Assembly: GCA_903921605.1 (NCBI GenBank)
Contig: CAIXQV010000906.1
Location: 1-19,877 of the forward strand
Origin: an uncultured Planctomycetaceae bacterium
GTDB taxonomy: Bacteria > Planctomycetota > Planctomycetia > Planctomycetales > Planctomycetaceae
Direction: 5' to 3'
DNA length: 19,877 bases
This document shows, one piece after another, positions 7,405 to 15,568 of the stretch (positions are counted from its first letter, which is position 1; every line of letters starts with the position of its first letter). A program made the position numbers and the translations under genes. Under the pieces are notes generated by a model. That model worked only from the letters and a program-made list of their open reading frames with translations, had not been told where the DNA came from and made no database searches.

Positions 7405-8376
7405 ATGGCAAAAAGCCCCGGGACAACTCGTAAGAAAGCCTCCAAACCAGCGGAAGTCGCTCCGCCAGCCAAATTGCAGCGAGCGAAGTCGAAGTTCTTT
7501 CAGCCGCGTCAATTAATCGCGGCAGCGTTCGTTGCGTTGGCACTGTTGATGATTCCCGTTGTGATCAGTCGCCTGCCAAAACTCGACGGGCGGCCGGAGT
7601 ATCTGATCGGCCCGGAACAAGTCACGATTAGTCCGCCTCCTCGCTGGATTCCACCGGACCTGACCAAACAGGTTTTTGAACTCGCAGGACTGAAGGATCA
7701 GGAATCCTTACAGGACCCGACGTTGAGCGAAAGAATTGCTGCCGCATTCCACACTCATCCGTGGATTCAAAAAGTTGTGAGTGTCAGGAAGTCGTTTCCT
7801 GCGCGAGTTCAGGTGGAAGTGATTTACCGTGAACCAGTGGCGATGGTTCGAGGAATCGACGGACATTATCCGATCGACAAGAACGGAATCCTGCTTCCGG
7901 CTCAGGATTTTGCTGACGCGGACGTCGAAAGGTTTCCTGTTATCGAACGTGTTTCCAGTGTTCCGATGGGCAAGCTTGGAGAATCATGGGGCGATCCCGC
8001 CGTGGCGGGTGCTGCTCGACTGGCGGCTGTCCTGAGTAAGCAAAAGGACGGTAAGTCCTGGTGGAAGGAACTGGAGCTGGTCAGCATCGTGGTTCCTCGC
8101 CGAGTCGCGTTGACTGAGAACGCCAACGAACTTGAATACGAATTAAAGACCGCAGGTGGATCACAAATTCTTTGGGGGCGAGGTCCGGATTCGACTCATC
8201 CTGGAGAATTGACCGTCGTGCAAAAGATCGAGCGACTGATAGCCTTTCGCAACGACTACGGCGGCTTCGATGATCAACATGGACCGTATCAGATTGATAT
8301 TCGCCCGTGGCAGGGCATCAATCGAAATTTCCTGGCCAAAGAACCGGGAGACACGGAGGCCCGCCAGCGCCTGTAA
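7405..8376 (+). CDS. FtsQ/DivIB-type POTRA membrane protein
   Basis: A 323-residue bitopic membrane protein. A basic, proline-rich cytoplasmic tail (1-35) leads into one TM segment (about 37-55) and an extracytoplasmic region. That region has a POTRA-like module from about 70 to 143. It then shows the FtsQ-like run FHTHPWIQKVVSVRKSFP (115-132), VQVEVIYREPVAMV and YPIDKNGILLP (about 155-165), the usual place of the (V/I)DxxGxxL element after POTRA. FtsQ bridges cytoplasmic and periplasmic parts of the divisome through FtsB/FtsL. Usual FtsQ length is about 250-330. It is not among mur or fts genes here: tolC precedes it and folP follows. GGAG at 7391-7394 supports the ATG. An alternative is a POTRA protein with a different partner. 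Confidence 0.68.
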   Translation: MAKSPGTTRKKASKPAEVAPPAKLQRAKSKFFQPRQLIAAAFVALALLMIPVVISRLPKLDGRPEYLIGPEQVTISPPPRWIPPDLTKQVFELAGLKDQESLQDPTLSERIAAAFHTHPWIQKVVSVRKSFPARVQVEVIYREPVAMVRGIDGHYPIDKNGILLPAQDFADADVERFPVIERVSSVPMGKLGESWGDPAVAGAARLAAVLSKQKDGKSWWKELELVSIVVPRRVALTENANELEYELKTAGGSQILWGRGPDSTHPGELTVVQKIERLIAFRNDYGGFDDQHGPYQIDIRPWQGINRNFLAKEPGDTEARQRL

Positions 8377-8405
8377 ACGCGATTCCGGCTCACGTTGCTC
8401 GAGGC

Positions 8406-8414
8406 TGCTATAAG
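8406..8414 (+). promoter_or_regulatory. Possible extended -10 element upstream of folP
   Basis: TGCTATAAG matches the extended -10 pattern TGnTATAAT at all but the last base. No convincing -35 is seen, and it lies about 225 bases upstream of folP. It is the only promoter-like motif noted in the gap 8377-8640. Confidence 0.2.
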
Positions 8415-8525
8415 GCCGATCAATTAAGTTTGGAGACTCAATCGACTTGCCAGCACGGCGGGGTGCACCGTCGAAAGTCGACTGAAGCCGGAACTACAAG
8501 TTGATATTCTGTGCGCGGCCAGGAT

Positions 8526-8569
8526 TGCGGTAATGATCTGAATAATATTTCCCGCGAACCCCCGGCCTC
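8526..8569. repeat. Intergenic repeat, copy 1 (upstream of folP)
   Basis: Contains the block CCGCGAACCCCCGGCCTC (8552-8569) preceded by TGCGGTAATGAT (8526-8537). The same two blocks, with one mismatch and one inserted base, recur just after folP at 9510-9545. Each copy carries GCGG and CCGC arms that could pair. Confidence 0.5.
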
Positions 8570-8640
8570 CGTTTATGGCTCCTGAAGAATAGATCACACA
8601 ACATTCGCCAGCGTGCAATAACTCAATTCGATTGAAACGT

Positions 8641-9504
8641 ATGAAACATCGTTGGACACTAAAAACGCGAGATCTTACACCCACCGGTCGGCCGTTGTTG
8701 ATGGGGATTTTGAATGTCACCCCCGACAGTTTTTCTGACGGAGGCCAGTTTGAGCTTGTCGAAAATGCCGTCGCACGTGCTTTGCAGATGGAAGCCGACG
8801 GAGCTGACATTATCGATATCGGTGGCGAATCAACTCGCCCCGGCGCGGAACCGGTCATGCTGGAGGAAGAGTTGCGAAGAACGATCCCCGTGATTCGTGA
8901 ACTGGCAACGCGGGTTAGAACTCCGATCTCAATCGACACCACGAAGGCCGAAGTTGCACGGCAGGCTTTGGAAGCGGGTGCCGAAATTGTCAACGATATT
9001 TCAGGCCTGACTTTTGATCCGGACATGCTGGAAGTTTGTCGGCTGCACGATGCCGGGATTTGCCTGATGCATATTCAGGGGACGCCTCAGACAATGCAGC
9101 AGAATCCGACGTACGTGGACGTCGTTCAGGAAGTTATTGACTTTCTGCAACAACAAGTCGATCGCTGTCTGATGGCCGGCATCCTGCCGGAACGAATGTG
9201 CGTTGACCCTGGAATTGGTTTTGGCAAGACGGCCGAACATAACCTGCAGTTGTTGAAGTCTGTGTCTCGCCTGCAACGGGACTTGCAGCGTCCAGTGCTC
9301 ATCGGGCATTCGCGGAAACGATTCCTGTCGAAGATCCTCGGCCGTTCTGTCGACGAACGAGAATCCGGAACGATTGGCGTATCGATCGCACTTGCAGAAC
9401 AGGGAGTTGACATCCTGCGAATTCATGATGTTCGAAGTGTGCGTGACGCCATAGTCGCATGGGACATGGTTCGCAGCAGTCATTCTGTGATCGGCCACAA
9501 TTGA
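8641..9504 (+). CDS. folP: Dihydropteroate synthase
   Basis: Joins 7,8-dihydropterin pyrophosphate to p-aminobenzoate in folate synthesis; the sulfonamide target. The 287-residue protein has all family landmarks: MGILNVTPDSFSDGG (21-35, with the metal-binding Asn25), GADIIDIGGESTRPG (around 56-70), PISIDTTKAEVA, EIVNDISG, CLMHIQGTPQTMQ, DPGIGFGKT and IGHSRKRFL, ending with RIHDVRSVRDAI. Length is normal for a bacterial DHPS. A TTG at 8632 in the same frame would add three residues; the ATG at 8641 is preferred although neither has a strong RBS. No other folate gene is adjacent. It converges with purC, whose product uses one-carbon chemistry only indirectly. Confidence 0.95.
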   Translation: MKHRWTLKTRDLTPTGRPLLMGILNVTPDSFSDGGQFELVENAVARALQMEADGADIIDIGGESTRPGAEPVMLEEELRRTIPVIRELATRVRTPISIDTTKAEVARQALEAGAEIVNDISGLTFDPDMLEVCRLHDAGICLMHIQGTPQTMQQNPTYVDVVQEVIDFLQQQVDRCLMAGILPERMCVDPGIGFGKTAEHNLQLLKSVSRLQRDLQRPVLIGHSRKRFLSKILGRSVDERESGTIGVSIALAEQGVDILRIHDVRSVRDAIVAWDMVRSSHSVIGHN

Positions 9505-9509
9505 GGCAA

Positions 9510-9545
9510 TGCGGTGAATGATTTATGCCGCGAACCCCTGGCCTC
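9510..9545. repeat. Intergenic repeat, copy 2 (downstream of folP)
   Basis: TGCGGTGAATGAT followed by CCGCGAACCCCTGGCCTC (9528-9545), in the same orientation as the copy at 8526-8569 but 8 bases shorter. It lies in the short gap between the convergent folP and purC genes. GCGG (9511-9514) and CCGC (9528-9531) can pair, but with a 13-base loop this is a weak terminator. Confidence 0.5.
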
Positions 9546-9588
9546 GATTCATACCGTCCAAAGCATAATGGTCCGGAAACGAACACCT

Positions 9589-10467
9589 TCAAAACGTCTG
9601 TCCGGTCAGTCGCTCAAAGGCTTCGATATAACGTTTTGAGGTTCGTTCGATAACGGCTTCGGGAAGCTCCGGAGGCGAGCTGTTTTTGTCCCAGCCTGAT
9701 TGTTCGAGCCAATCCCTTACAAACTGCTTATCGAATGACGCTTGTCCTCGGCCTGCAGCATAATCATCGGCGGGCCAGAATCGTGAACTATCCGGAGTCA
9801 TGACTTCGTCGATCAGGATAATGTCGTGACCCTTCAATCCGAACTCGAACTTTGTGTCGGCGATGATAATGCCTTTGGTCTGCGCATGTGAGCAGCCTTC
9901 GTGATAAACCTGAAGGCTGAGATCTCGCAGTCGACGCGAGAGGTCTGATCCCACGACGTCGCACATCTGCTCAAATGTTATGTTTTCATCGTGGCCCGTT
10001 TCGGCCTTCGTTGCGGGCGTAAAGATCGGCTCCGGAAGCTGACTGCTTTCTTTGAGACCAGTGGGAAGCTTAATACCGCACACGGTTCCGGATTTCTGAT
10101 ACTCTTTCCAGCCGGACCCTGACAGGTAGCCACGGACGACGCACTCAACAGGCACGACTTCGGTTTTCGTCACCACCATGCTGCGATCTGCGAGGCTGGA
10201 GATATCCGTCCCGGGTGGCAGCGGCAGGGTCGTCAGGTCGGTCGAAATAAGGTGGTGAGCCACTCCCAGACGAGCGAACCAGAACAGGCTGAGCCGAGTT
10301 AGAACTTCCCCTTTGCGGGGAATGCCATTAGGCAAAATATGATCAAAAGCACTGATTCGATCAGAAGCCACGAACAGCAGGCGATCGCCGAAATCAAAGA
10401 CATCGCGGACTTTTCCGCGCCGAACGGGGATTCCTGGAATGGAACTCTGGAGCACAACGGACGACAT
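9589..10467 (-). CDS. purC: Phosphoribosylaminoimidazole-succinocarboxamide (SAICAR) synthase
   Basis: Ligates aspartate to CAIR using ATP in purine biosynthesis. The 292-residue protein matches the longer, yeast ADE1-like form. [21 protein letters not shown] and the [13 protein letters not shown] run form the nucleotide-binding N-terminal part. [16 protein letters not shown] is signature 1, followed by [30 protein letters not shown] is the C-terminal signature, where acidic residues bind substrate and metal. The frame is open 29 codons further, to 10554, but that stretch has no conserved residues. The ATG at 10467 directly precedes the conserved start of the enzyme and is preferred. It is transcribed away from the GH10-like gene and towards folP. 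Confidence 0.95.
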   Translation of the reverse strand: MSSVVLQSSIPGIPVRRGKVRDVFDFGDRLLFVASDRISAFDHILPNGIPRKGEVLTRLSLFWFARLGVAHHLISTDLTTLPLPPGTDISSLADRSMVVTKTEVVPVECVVRGYLSGSGWKEYQKSGTVCGIKLPTGLKESSQLPEPIFTPATKAETGHDENITFEQMCDVVGSDLSRRLRDLSLQVYHEGCSHAQTKGIIIADTKFEFGLKGHDIILIDEVMTPDSSRFWPADDYAAGRGQASFDKQFVRDWLEQSGWDKNSSPPELPEAVIERTSKRYIEAFERLTGQTF

Positions 10468-10519
10468 GGACGACGATCTCAGAGGCAAAACGTGGGGATA
10501 GAACCGATGTTTGTGGACC

Positions 10520-10529
10520 GACTGCAGTC
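10520..10529. promoter_or_regulatory. 10-bp palindrome in the divergent purC promoter region
   Basis: GACTGCAGTC is a perfect palindrome between the divergent starts of purC (10467) and the GH10-like gene (10625). It is short enough to be chance. Confidence 0.2.
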
Positions 10530-10546
10530 TACAAGGCACCCAGCGT

Positions 10547-10576
10547 TTGAACAATGAACCGACATTTGCCTAGACT
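10547..10576 (+). promoter_or_regulatory. Possible promoter of the GH10-like/methyltransferase unit
   Basis: TTGAAC (10547-10552) and TAGACT (10571-10576) are 18 bases apart, each matching four of six sigma70 consensus bases. They would give a leader of about 40 bases. GGGGAG at 10615-10620 then serves as the ribosome binding site for the ATG at 10625. Confidence 0.35.
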
Positions 10577-10624
10577 GCGACAGGGCGCCGGGATTTTTTT
10601 GATGAAGAGGCTTCGGGGAGTTTC

Positions 10625-12058
10625 ATGGGGGTTATCCAGTTTCAAGTTGAACGCCCGGATCTCCTGCAGGCCGCATCGTCTCAGTCGCTGGTCGACTTTT
10701 TGATGTACGATGGCCGCGTTATCCCTGCGCGAGCGACTTTGAACGGAAATATCCTGCGATGCGAACGCATGCAGTCAGAGAGCGGTCAACTGAGACTACT
10801 CTGGCCTCGATTCGACGGAAGCGTACATGTTGTCCATACAACCAGCCTTCGCGAGCAGGCCGATCCGTATGGTTTGGAAGTCGAGCTTGCTCGTGGACAA
10901 CTGTCTCGGCTGCGTAATCAGTTTTATGCGTGGAGTGGGGCAGGACTTGTGTCATCCCCGCAACTGGATAATTTGATCCACGATGCTCACCGTTCCTTCC
11001 GCGCCGCTGTGCTGCGGACTGAAGCCCCCGAGTTGTCGTCCGGGGCCGCGCTGCTTTCAATGGATCTCTCTTCTCGGGCCACCGACCTGCTGTGTCAGCA
11101 CTATGTGGAACAGAGGCTGGGTTATCGCCGCAATCGCTCTGCTCATCTTCCTGTGTTTCTGGGCTGCCGCCTGAATCGTATTCCTGATGATGCAGATGCC
11201 TACTGCAGCGCGTTCAATGCTGTGCAGGTCGATACTCGCTGGAATACTTTGGAGCACGACGACGGCGAATACACGTGGGAACGACTGGATGAGCTTGTTG
11301 CCTGGGCTCAGGAGCGAAAACTGTTTGTGATGGGTGGCCCTCTGATGGATCTCTCCCAGGATTCATTACCATCGTGGCTTAGAAGCTGGACTGGAGATCT
11401 GGTCAACCTTCAAAGCTTCACGGCAGACTTTGTGGAAACCGTTGTGGGACGATATGTCGGACGTATTCGACACTGGGAAGTTGTGACTGGTGCCAATCGT
11501 GGTGGAGTTGCGGACCTCGACGAAGAGCAGCGGATGAATCTGGTGGTTCGCACTATTGAGGCGGCTCGTCAGGTCGATGAGCATACTCAAATCAGTCTGC
11601 GTGTCGTCCAGCCGTGGGGCGAATATCTCAGCCAGACTCGCAATCGTCTGTCACCAATTCAGTTTACCGACACACTGCGAAGGTGCGGCGTTCGTCTGGG
11701 TGAAATCAATCTGGATATTCGTTTCGGAAATACTCCTTCGCCGACCTTGTGGAGAGACTGTCTCAGTTTGTCACAGTTGCTGGACCATTGGTCTTTGCTG
11801 CAGATGCCAATCAACGTGATGCTGACACTTCCTTCCGTAGCAAACGGTTACGGGAAAAGCCTTGAAGAAGCTCAGGCAAGCTGGGTTGAAAAGGCCGTCA
11901 TGATGTGTCTGGCCAAAGAACGTGTCGTCGGCGTTTACTGTACAAGCTGGTCAGATGACGCTGCTGACGACGCATCAATGGCCATGGTGAACTCACAGGG
12001 AATCGCACGCGAACCACTGAAGCGACTGCAGAAGCTTCAGGATGAATACTGGGCCTGA
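10625..12058 (+). CDS. GH10-like TIM-barrel protein lacking catalytic glutamates
   Basis: A 477-residue protein without signal peptide or TM segment, hence cytoplasmic. Residues 1-~90 look like a beta-rich accessory domain, and about 95-165 are helical. From about 190 the sequence resembles glycoside hydrolase family 10: FNAVQVDTRWNTLEHDDGEYTWERLDELVAWAQE, then the GGPLMDLSQDSLPSWL region (usual GHTLVWHxQxPxWL). Family 10 normally has WDVVNEA with the acid/base Glu; here it is WEVVTGAN (284-291), with Gly289 at the Glu position. The usual nucleophile motif TELD appears as MLTL (399-402), with Leu at the Glu position. If the alignment is right, the protein binds or senses rather than cleaves glycans, or uses other residues. 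The methyltransferase gene starts five bases after its stop, so they are likely co-transcribed. Confidence 0.68.
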   Translation: MGVIQFQVERPDLLQAASSQSLVDFLMYDGRVIPARATLNGNILRCERMQSESGQLRLLWPRFDGSVHVVHTTSLREQADPYGLEVELARGQLSRLRNQFYAWSGAGLVSSPQLDNLIHDAHRSFRAAVLRTEAPELSSGAALLSMDLSSRATDLLCQHYVEQRLGYRRNRSAHLPVFLGCRLNRIPDDADAYCSAFNAVQVDTRWNTLEHDDGEYTWERLDELVAWAQERKLFVMGGPLMDLSQDSLPSWLRSWTGDLVNLQSFTADFVETVVGRYVGRIRHWEVVTGANRGGVADLDEEQRMNLVVRTIEAARQVDEHTQISLRVVQPWGEYLSQTRNRLSPIQFTDTLRRCGVRLGEINLDIRFGNTPSPTLWRDCLSLSQLLDHWSLLQMPINVMLTLPSVANGYGKSLEEAQASWVEKAVMMCLAKERVVGVYCTSWSDDAADDASMAMVNSQGIAREPLKRLQKLQDEYWA

Positions 12059-12063
12059 TTCGA

Positions 12064-12888
12064 GTGGAATATCGCAACAATAATCAGCAGGCCTGGAATC
12101 ACCTGGCCGACACCGGCAGTCTTTTTGCTCGCGTGGCCACGGACGAGGAATGTCGGCAACCGCTCAGAACCCTGGACGGCCGCGGCTGGTTGCCGGCCTC
12201 AGTTGCTGGCCTGAATGTGCTGTGCCTTGCCTCGGGCGGCGGTTGGCAGGCAATTCTTTATGCCTGTGCCGGCGCGAATGTGACCGTTGTTGATCTCAGT
12301 GAGTCCATGCTGAAGCTTGATAATCAGGAAGCCAAGCGGCGAGGCCTGAAGATCCAGACCGTACACACTTCAATGGATGACCTGAGCATGCTCGGGGATG
12401 AATCCTTTGACATCGTCCATCAGCCGGTCAGCACATGCTACGTTCCAAGCCTGAAGCCCGTGTATGCCGAAGTCTCGCGGGTGATTCGTGATCATGGGAT
12501 TTACATCAGTCAGCACAAGCAACCTGTGAGTCTGCAGATCAGTCATCGTAATGAGCGTCACCAGTTTGTGATTGGGGTTGAGTACTATCAGGAAGGGCCG
12601 TTACCGAAGCAGCAGGATACTTCGTACCGTGAAAAGGGAGCGACTGAGTATCTGCATCGGATGGAAGAAATTGTTGGCGGCCTGTGTGTCAGCGGTTTCG
12701 TAATCGAAGATCTTCGAGAGCCCAAACGAGCGGACTACAATGTTGATGTCTCTCATTTTGGCTATCGTGGCCGATTCGTTCCACCCTACGTCCGCATGAA
12801 AGCGCGGCGCGTTGCTCGGAAGACTGGCGACTCGACGCAGGAATCCAGCGGATTTAAGATCTGGATCCCCGGAAGCCCCGGTCTCTGA
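12064..12888 (+). CDS. Class I SAM-dependent methyltransferase
   Basis: A 274-residue cytoplasmic protein with a Rossmann methyltransferase core. Motif I is VLCLASGGGWQA (52-63), the Ala-Ser variant of the usual GxGxG loop, and the acidic residue closing strand 2 is D77 in VTVVDLSESML. SFDIVHQPVSTCYV is motif II/post-I and VSRVIRDHGIYI the strand-4/5 region. The C-terminal ~110 residues are a substrate domain I do not recognise. The LASGGG motif I is seen in UbiE-like small-molecule methyltransferases of unknown substrate. It starts with GTG, five bases after the GH10-like stop, without a clear RBS, which suggests coupling to that gene. Its substrate may be connected with whatever the GH10-like protein binds; this is inference. 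Confidence 0.83.
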   Translation: MEYRNNNQQAWNHLADTGSLFARVATDEECRQPLRTLDGRGWLPASVAGLNVLCLASGGGWQAILYACAGANVTVVDLSESMLKLDNQEAKRRGLKIQTVHTSMDDLSMLGDESFDIVHQPVSTCYVPSLKPVYAEVSRVIRDHGIYISQHKQPVSLQISHRNERHQFVIGVEYYQEGPLPKQQDTSYREKGATEYLHRMEEIVGGLCVSGFVIEDLREPKRADYNVDVSHFGYRGRFVPPYVRMKARRVARKTGDSTQESSGFKIWIPGSPGL

Positions 12889-12969
12889 CGCCGCTCTTGC
12901 TGTTGAGTCCGGGCAGATCATTGGAATCAGACCGAACTTTGAGCGTGCCTTCCTGTCTCAGCGACGAAG

Positions 12970-12989
12970 TCATTCAATTCGGTGAATGA
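12970..12989. other. Small hairpin upstream of the nucleotidyltransferase gene
   Basis: TCATTCA (12970-12976) pairs with TGAATGA (12983-12989) around ATTCGG. It is AT-rich, has no T-run and lies 37 bases before the gene. It could be an operator or chance. Confidence 0.3.
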
Positions 12990-13026
12990 TCGATCGCTTG
13001 TCTGCCTTTGAAAAGATTCCGGTCCC

Positions 13027-13782
13027 ATGATCTTTCCTCCTCAACTCCTTCGACAGGTGCAGCAGCACCCGTACCCGCTGCTGTTTGCGACGATCAGCGG
13101 CGCTCATCTGTATGGTTTTCCTTCGCCGGATTCAGACTTTGATTTGCGAGGCGTGCATGTGTTGCCGCTGGAGGAAGTCATCGGACTACAGGTTTCGCAT
13201 GAGACTGTTGAGAAATCAAAAATTGAAGATGGCCTCGAACTCGATCTGGTGACGCACGACGCTCACAAATTCTTCACTCTGATGCTGAAGAAGAATGGGT
13301 ATGTGCTGGAACAGGTTCTTTCACCACTGATCGTGCACACGACTCCGGAGCATGAAGAATTGCGATCGCTGGCGGCTCGTTGCGTCACGAAGTTTCATGC
13401 GCATCACTACCTCGGATTCTCGGCAACACAGTGGAAACTGTTTCAGAAGGAAGATCCTCCTCGAGTAAAACCGTTGTTGTATGTTTATCGAGTGCTGCTG
13501 ACCGGAATCCATCTGATGCGGGCCGGCGTTGTTGAAGCGAATCTTGTGACGCTGAATGACGTGTACCGGTTGCCGTACATTGACGAACTCGTGACTCTCA
13601 AGACGACCGGTGCAGAGAAAGGTACGCTCGATGCTGCCGATCTTGCGTTTCATGAACGTGAATATCAGCGTTTGACAGCCCAGTTGGAGCAGGCGTTGCA
13701 GGACAGTTCACTTCCGGAACATTCCGATGCCGGGCCGGACCTTAATGAACTGCTGATTCGAATCCGTCGAAAGACTTTCTGA
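13027..13782 (+). CDS. DNA polymerase beta-superfamily nucleotidyltransferase (YcgL/COG3541-like)
   Basis: A 251-residue protein with the nucleotidyltransferase signature at its N-terminus: ISGAHLYGFPSPDSDFDLRGV (residues 23-43). The metal ligands are D37 and D39, and the third acidic residue is probably D74 in ELDLVTHD. The usual GS of the motif is GA here (25-26). The C-terminal two-thirds are helical, including FHAHHYLGFSATQWKLF and VKPLLYVYRVLLTGIHLM, as in the COG3541 group. The family probably transfers nucleotides to a protein or RNA, or acts on a small molecule; no function is established. There is no partner HEPN or antitoxin gene next to it, so a minimal toxin-antitoxin pair is unlikely. 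The ATG has no strong RBS. Confidence 0.75.
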   Translation: MIFPPQLLRQVQQHPYPLLFATISGAHLYGFPSPDSDFDLRGVHVLPLEEVIGLQVSHETVEKSKIEDGLELDLVTHDAHKFFTLMLKKNGYVLEQVLSPLIVHTTPEHEELRSLAARCVTKFHAHHYLGFSATQWKLFQKEDPPRVKPLLYVYRVLLTGIHLMRAGVVEANLVTLNDVYRLPYIDELVTLKTTGAEKGTLDAADLAFHEREYQRLTAQLEQALQDSSLPEHSDAGPDLNELLIRIRRKTF

Positions 13783-14088
13783 GGTCTTCAGTTGGCATCA
13801 GCAGGCTTGATTCGGAGTTGCTTACAACTTGAGCAAAGTGTCCTGGGATCTCGGAGTCGGTGGTCATTGCCGGTGATCAGAGGTGCGCTGTGGATGAGTC
13901 TTCGGCAGTGAACTCTCTGAATTACGAACCGCGATTTTCTCTGTTCGTTTGCATGGAATGGCGGCAGAGGTCATTGTTCGGACATGTGAGACATGGATTT
14001 GACGACGAACGCGTTGCGTTGAACAGTCGCAGTTAAACGAGAATTGGGTCGCTCACAGTCAGCACGAACAACGTTAAGAAAGTCCTGC
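13783..14088. other. Intergenic region before the MFS gene
   Basis: 306 bases without a supported gene. A short hairpin CATGT-GAG-ACATG and the palindrome AACGCGTT are visible, both likely chance. AAGAAAG at 14077-14083 could serve the MFS start at 14089. No terminator for the upstream gene and no convincing promoter were found. Confidence 0.4.
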
Positions 14089-15447
14089 ATGAGTCCAAAT
14101 ACTCCGCCGACGAACCGTGACGTGCCCAGCGGACCTTCGGGACAAAGATATGCGGTGGCGACCGTTTTGACGCTGACGGCCTGCTTGCTTTATCTGGATC
14201 GCTACGCAGTCAACATTCTGCGACCGTCGATTCGAGCAGACCTGAATATGACTCAGGTTCAGTTCAGTTGGTTTGAGAGCCTGTTCTTCTGGTCGTACGC
14301 GTTGTGTCAGATTCCCGCAGGATGGCTCAGCGACCGTTTGGGGCCACGTCGAGTCTTGACGATCTATATTGTGGGCTGGTCTATTGTGACAGGCCTGATG
14401 GGAGTTGTTTCCACCGTGTGGGGAATGCTCCTTCTGAGATTTCTGTGCGGGATTGCTCAGGCGGGAGCCTATCCGGTTTGTTCCGGACTCATTCGAGTCT
14501 GGTTTCCCGTGAAGCAGCGAGGACTGGTCAGTTCGATTGTCGCCCTTGGCGGCCGTTTTGGCGCGGTCCTTGCGCCGATGCTGACGGCTGCTTTGCTCAG
14601 CCGATTGGGGATGGGCTGGCAAGCGGTACTGGTGAGCTATGGGCTGGCAGGAATTGCAGTGGCCATCGCGTGTTATGCCGTTTGCAGAGACAAACCGGAG
14701 CATCCGCTTCCCCTTCCAGCCATACCTGCTCAGCCTTCAATGGAAGTCGCGACCGGCAGTACTGAGTCAGCGGTGCTTGCCCCATTTCCCTGGGGTGCAG
14801 CTTTACGAAGCTTGAGCCTGTGGGGGAACAGCATGCAGCAGTTTTTCACAAATATAGGCTGGCTGTTTGTTGTCTCCCAATTGCCTCAGTATCTGGCAGA
14901 TATTCACAACATTGGAATTGAGAAGCGAGCCGCGATGACGGCCGTTCCAACAATTGCCGGCATTGTGGGGATGTTTTGCGGAGGATGGCTGACAGACGTG
15001 GTGACTCGACACCTCGGCCTCAAGTGGTCTCGTCGACTGCCGGTCATGATCACTCGTTTCGGTGCAGCCGCGGGATTTCTGTTGTGTCTTTTACCCGGCA
15101 TTCTGAATCCCACTGCACCACCATCTCCGTGGCTGCCATGGATGATCATTGCGGCGTTAAGCTTTGCCACATTCTGCAGCGATCTGGGAATTCCGGCGGT
15201 CTGGGCCTATGCCCAGGATGTCGGGGGGCCCTATACCGCTTCAATCATGGGCTGGGCCAATATGTTTGGCAATCTGGGAGCCGCAATTGCCCCTAACATA
15301 TACGCTAAGATCCTTGGGGAAACTCCGGGCGTAAAAGAATGGAATATGCTGTTCTTTATATGCGGAATGATGTTCGTGATGGCCGGAATTTGCAGCCTGG
15401 CACTCGATTCAACAAAGGCAATTCGCGCTGGTGAAAATCGGGGATGA
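14089..15447 (+). CDS. MFS transporter, anion:cation symporter-like
   Basis: A 452-residue inner-membrane protein with about 12 TM segments, in two sets of six separated by a proline-rich loop at about residues 200-220. TM1 ends with LLYLDRYAVNILRP, a sequence typical of the ACS family, which takes up organic acids such as hexuronates and galactonate with protons. The loop between TM2 and TM3 has AGWLSDRLGPRRVLTI, the MFS signature, and TM4 contains RFLCGIAQAGAYPV, also ACS-like. The second half has GGWLTDVVTRHLG in the equivalent loop. The substrate cannot be read from sequence; a sugar acid or carboxylate is likely. A TTG at 14044 would add 15 residues with no conserved features; the ATG at 14089 is preferred. 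Confidence 0.88.
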   Translation: MSPNTPPTNRDVPSGPSGQRYAVATVLTLTACLLYLDRYAVNILRPSIRADLNMTQVQFSWFESLFFWSYALCQIPAGWLSDRLGPRRVLTIYIVGWSIVTGLMGVVSTVWGMLLLRFLCGIAQAGAYPVCSGLIRVWFPVKQRGLVSSIVALGGRFGAVLAPMLTAALLSRLGMGWQAVLVSYGLAGIAVAIACYAVCRDKPEHPLPLPAIPAQPSMEVATGSTESAVLAPFPWGAALRSLSLWGNSMQQFFTNIGWLFVVSQLPQYLADIHNIGIEKRAAMTAVPTIAGIVGMFCGGWLTDVVTRHLGLKWSRRLPVMITRFGAAAGFLLCLLPGILNPTAPPSPWLPWMIIAALSFATFCSDLGIPAVWAYAQDVGGPYTASIMGWANMFGNLGAAIAPNIYAKILGETPGVKEWNMLFFICGMMFVMAGICSLALDSTKAIRAGENRG

Positions 15448-15493
15448 CTTGAAATCCGGAATTCGATTAGACTCCGGCAGATGTTGCCGCTGA

Positions 15494-15519
15494 GTGATGG
15501 CTGGGAGCTTGCTCATCAC
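15494..15519 (+). other. Weak hairpin between the MFS and TlpA-like genes
   Basis: GTGATG (15494-15499) pairs with CATCAC (15514-15519). The inside can form a smaller GCT-GGG-AGC stem. No T-run follows, so termination is uncertain. Confidence 0.25.
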
Positions 15520-15552
15520 CCTGCGGATTGATCAAAACCCCGGATTTTAATT

Positions 15553-15560
15553 GGACGGAG
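15553..15560 (+). promoter_or_regulatory. RBS fixing the start of the TlpA-like gene
   Basis: GGACGGAG ends eight bases before the ATG at 15569, which favours that ATG over the TTG at 15551 in the same frame. Confidence 0.45.
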
Positions 15561-15568
15561 TAGCAGGG

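Noticed and set aside
8377..8640. tRNA or riboswitch before folP
   Set aside because: I found no cloverleaf or known aptamer pattern in this gap; only the repeat copy and a weak -10-like motif are visible.
10468..10554. 29-codon N-terminal extension of purC
   Set aside because: The extra residues are not conserved-looking, and the ATG at 10467 precedes the normal start of the enzyme.
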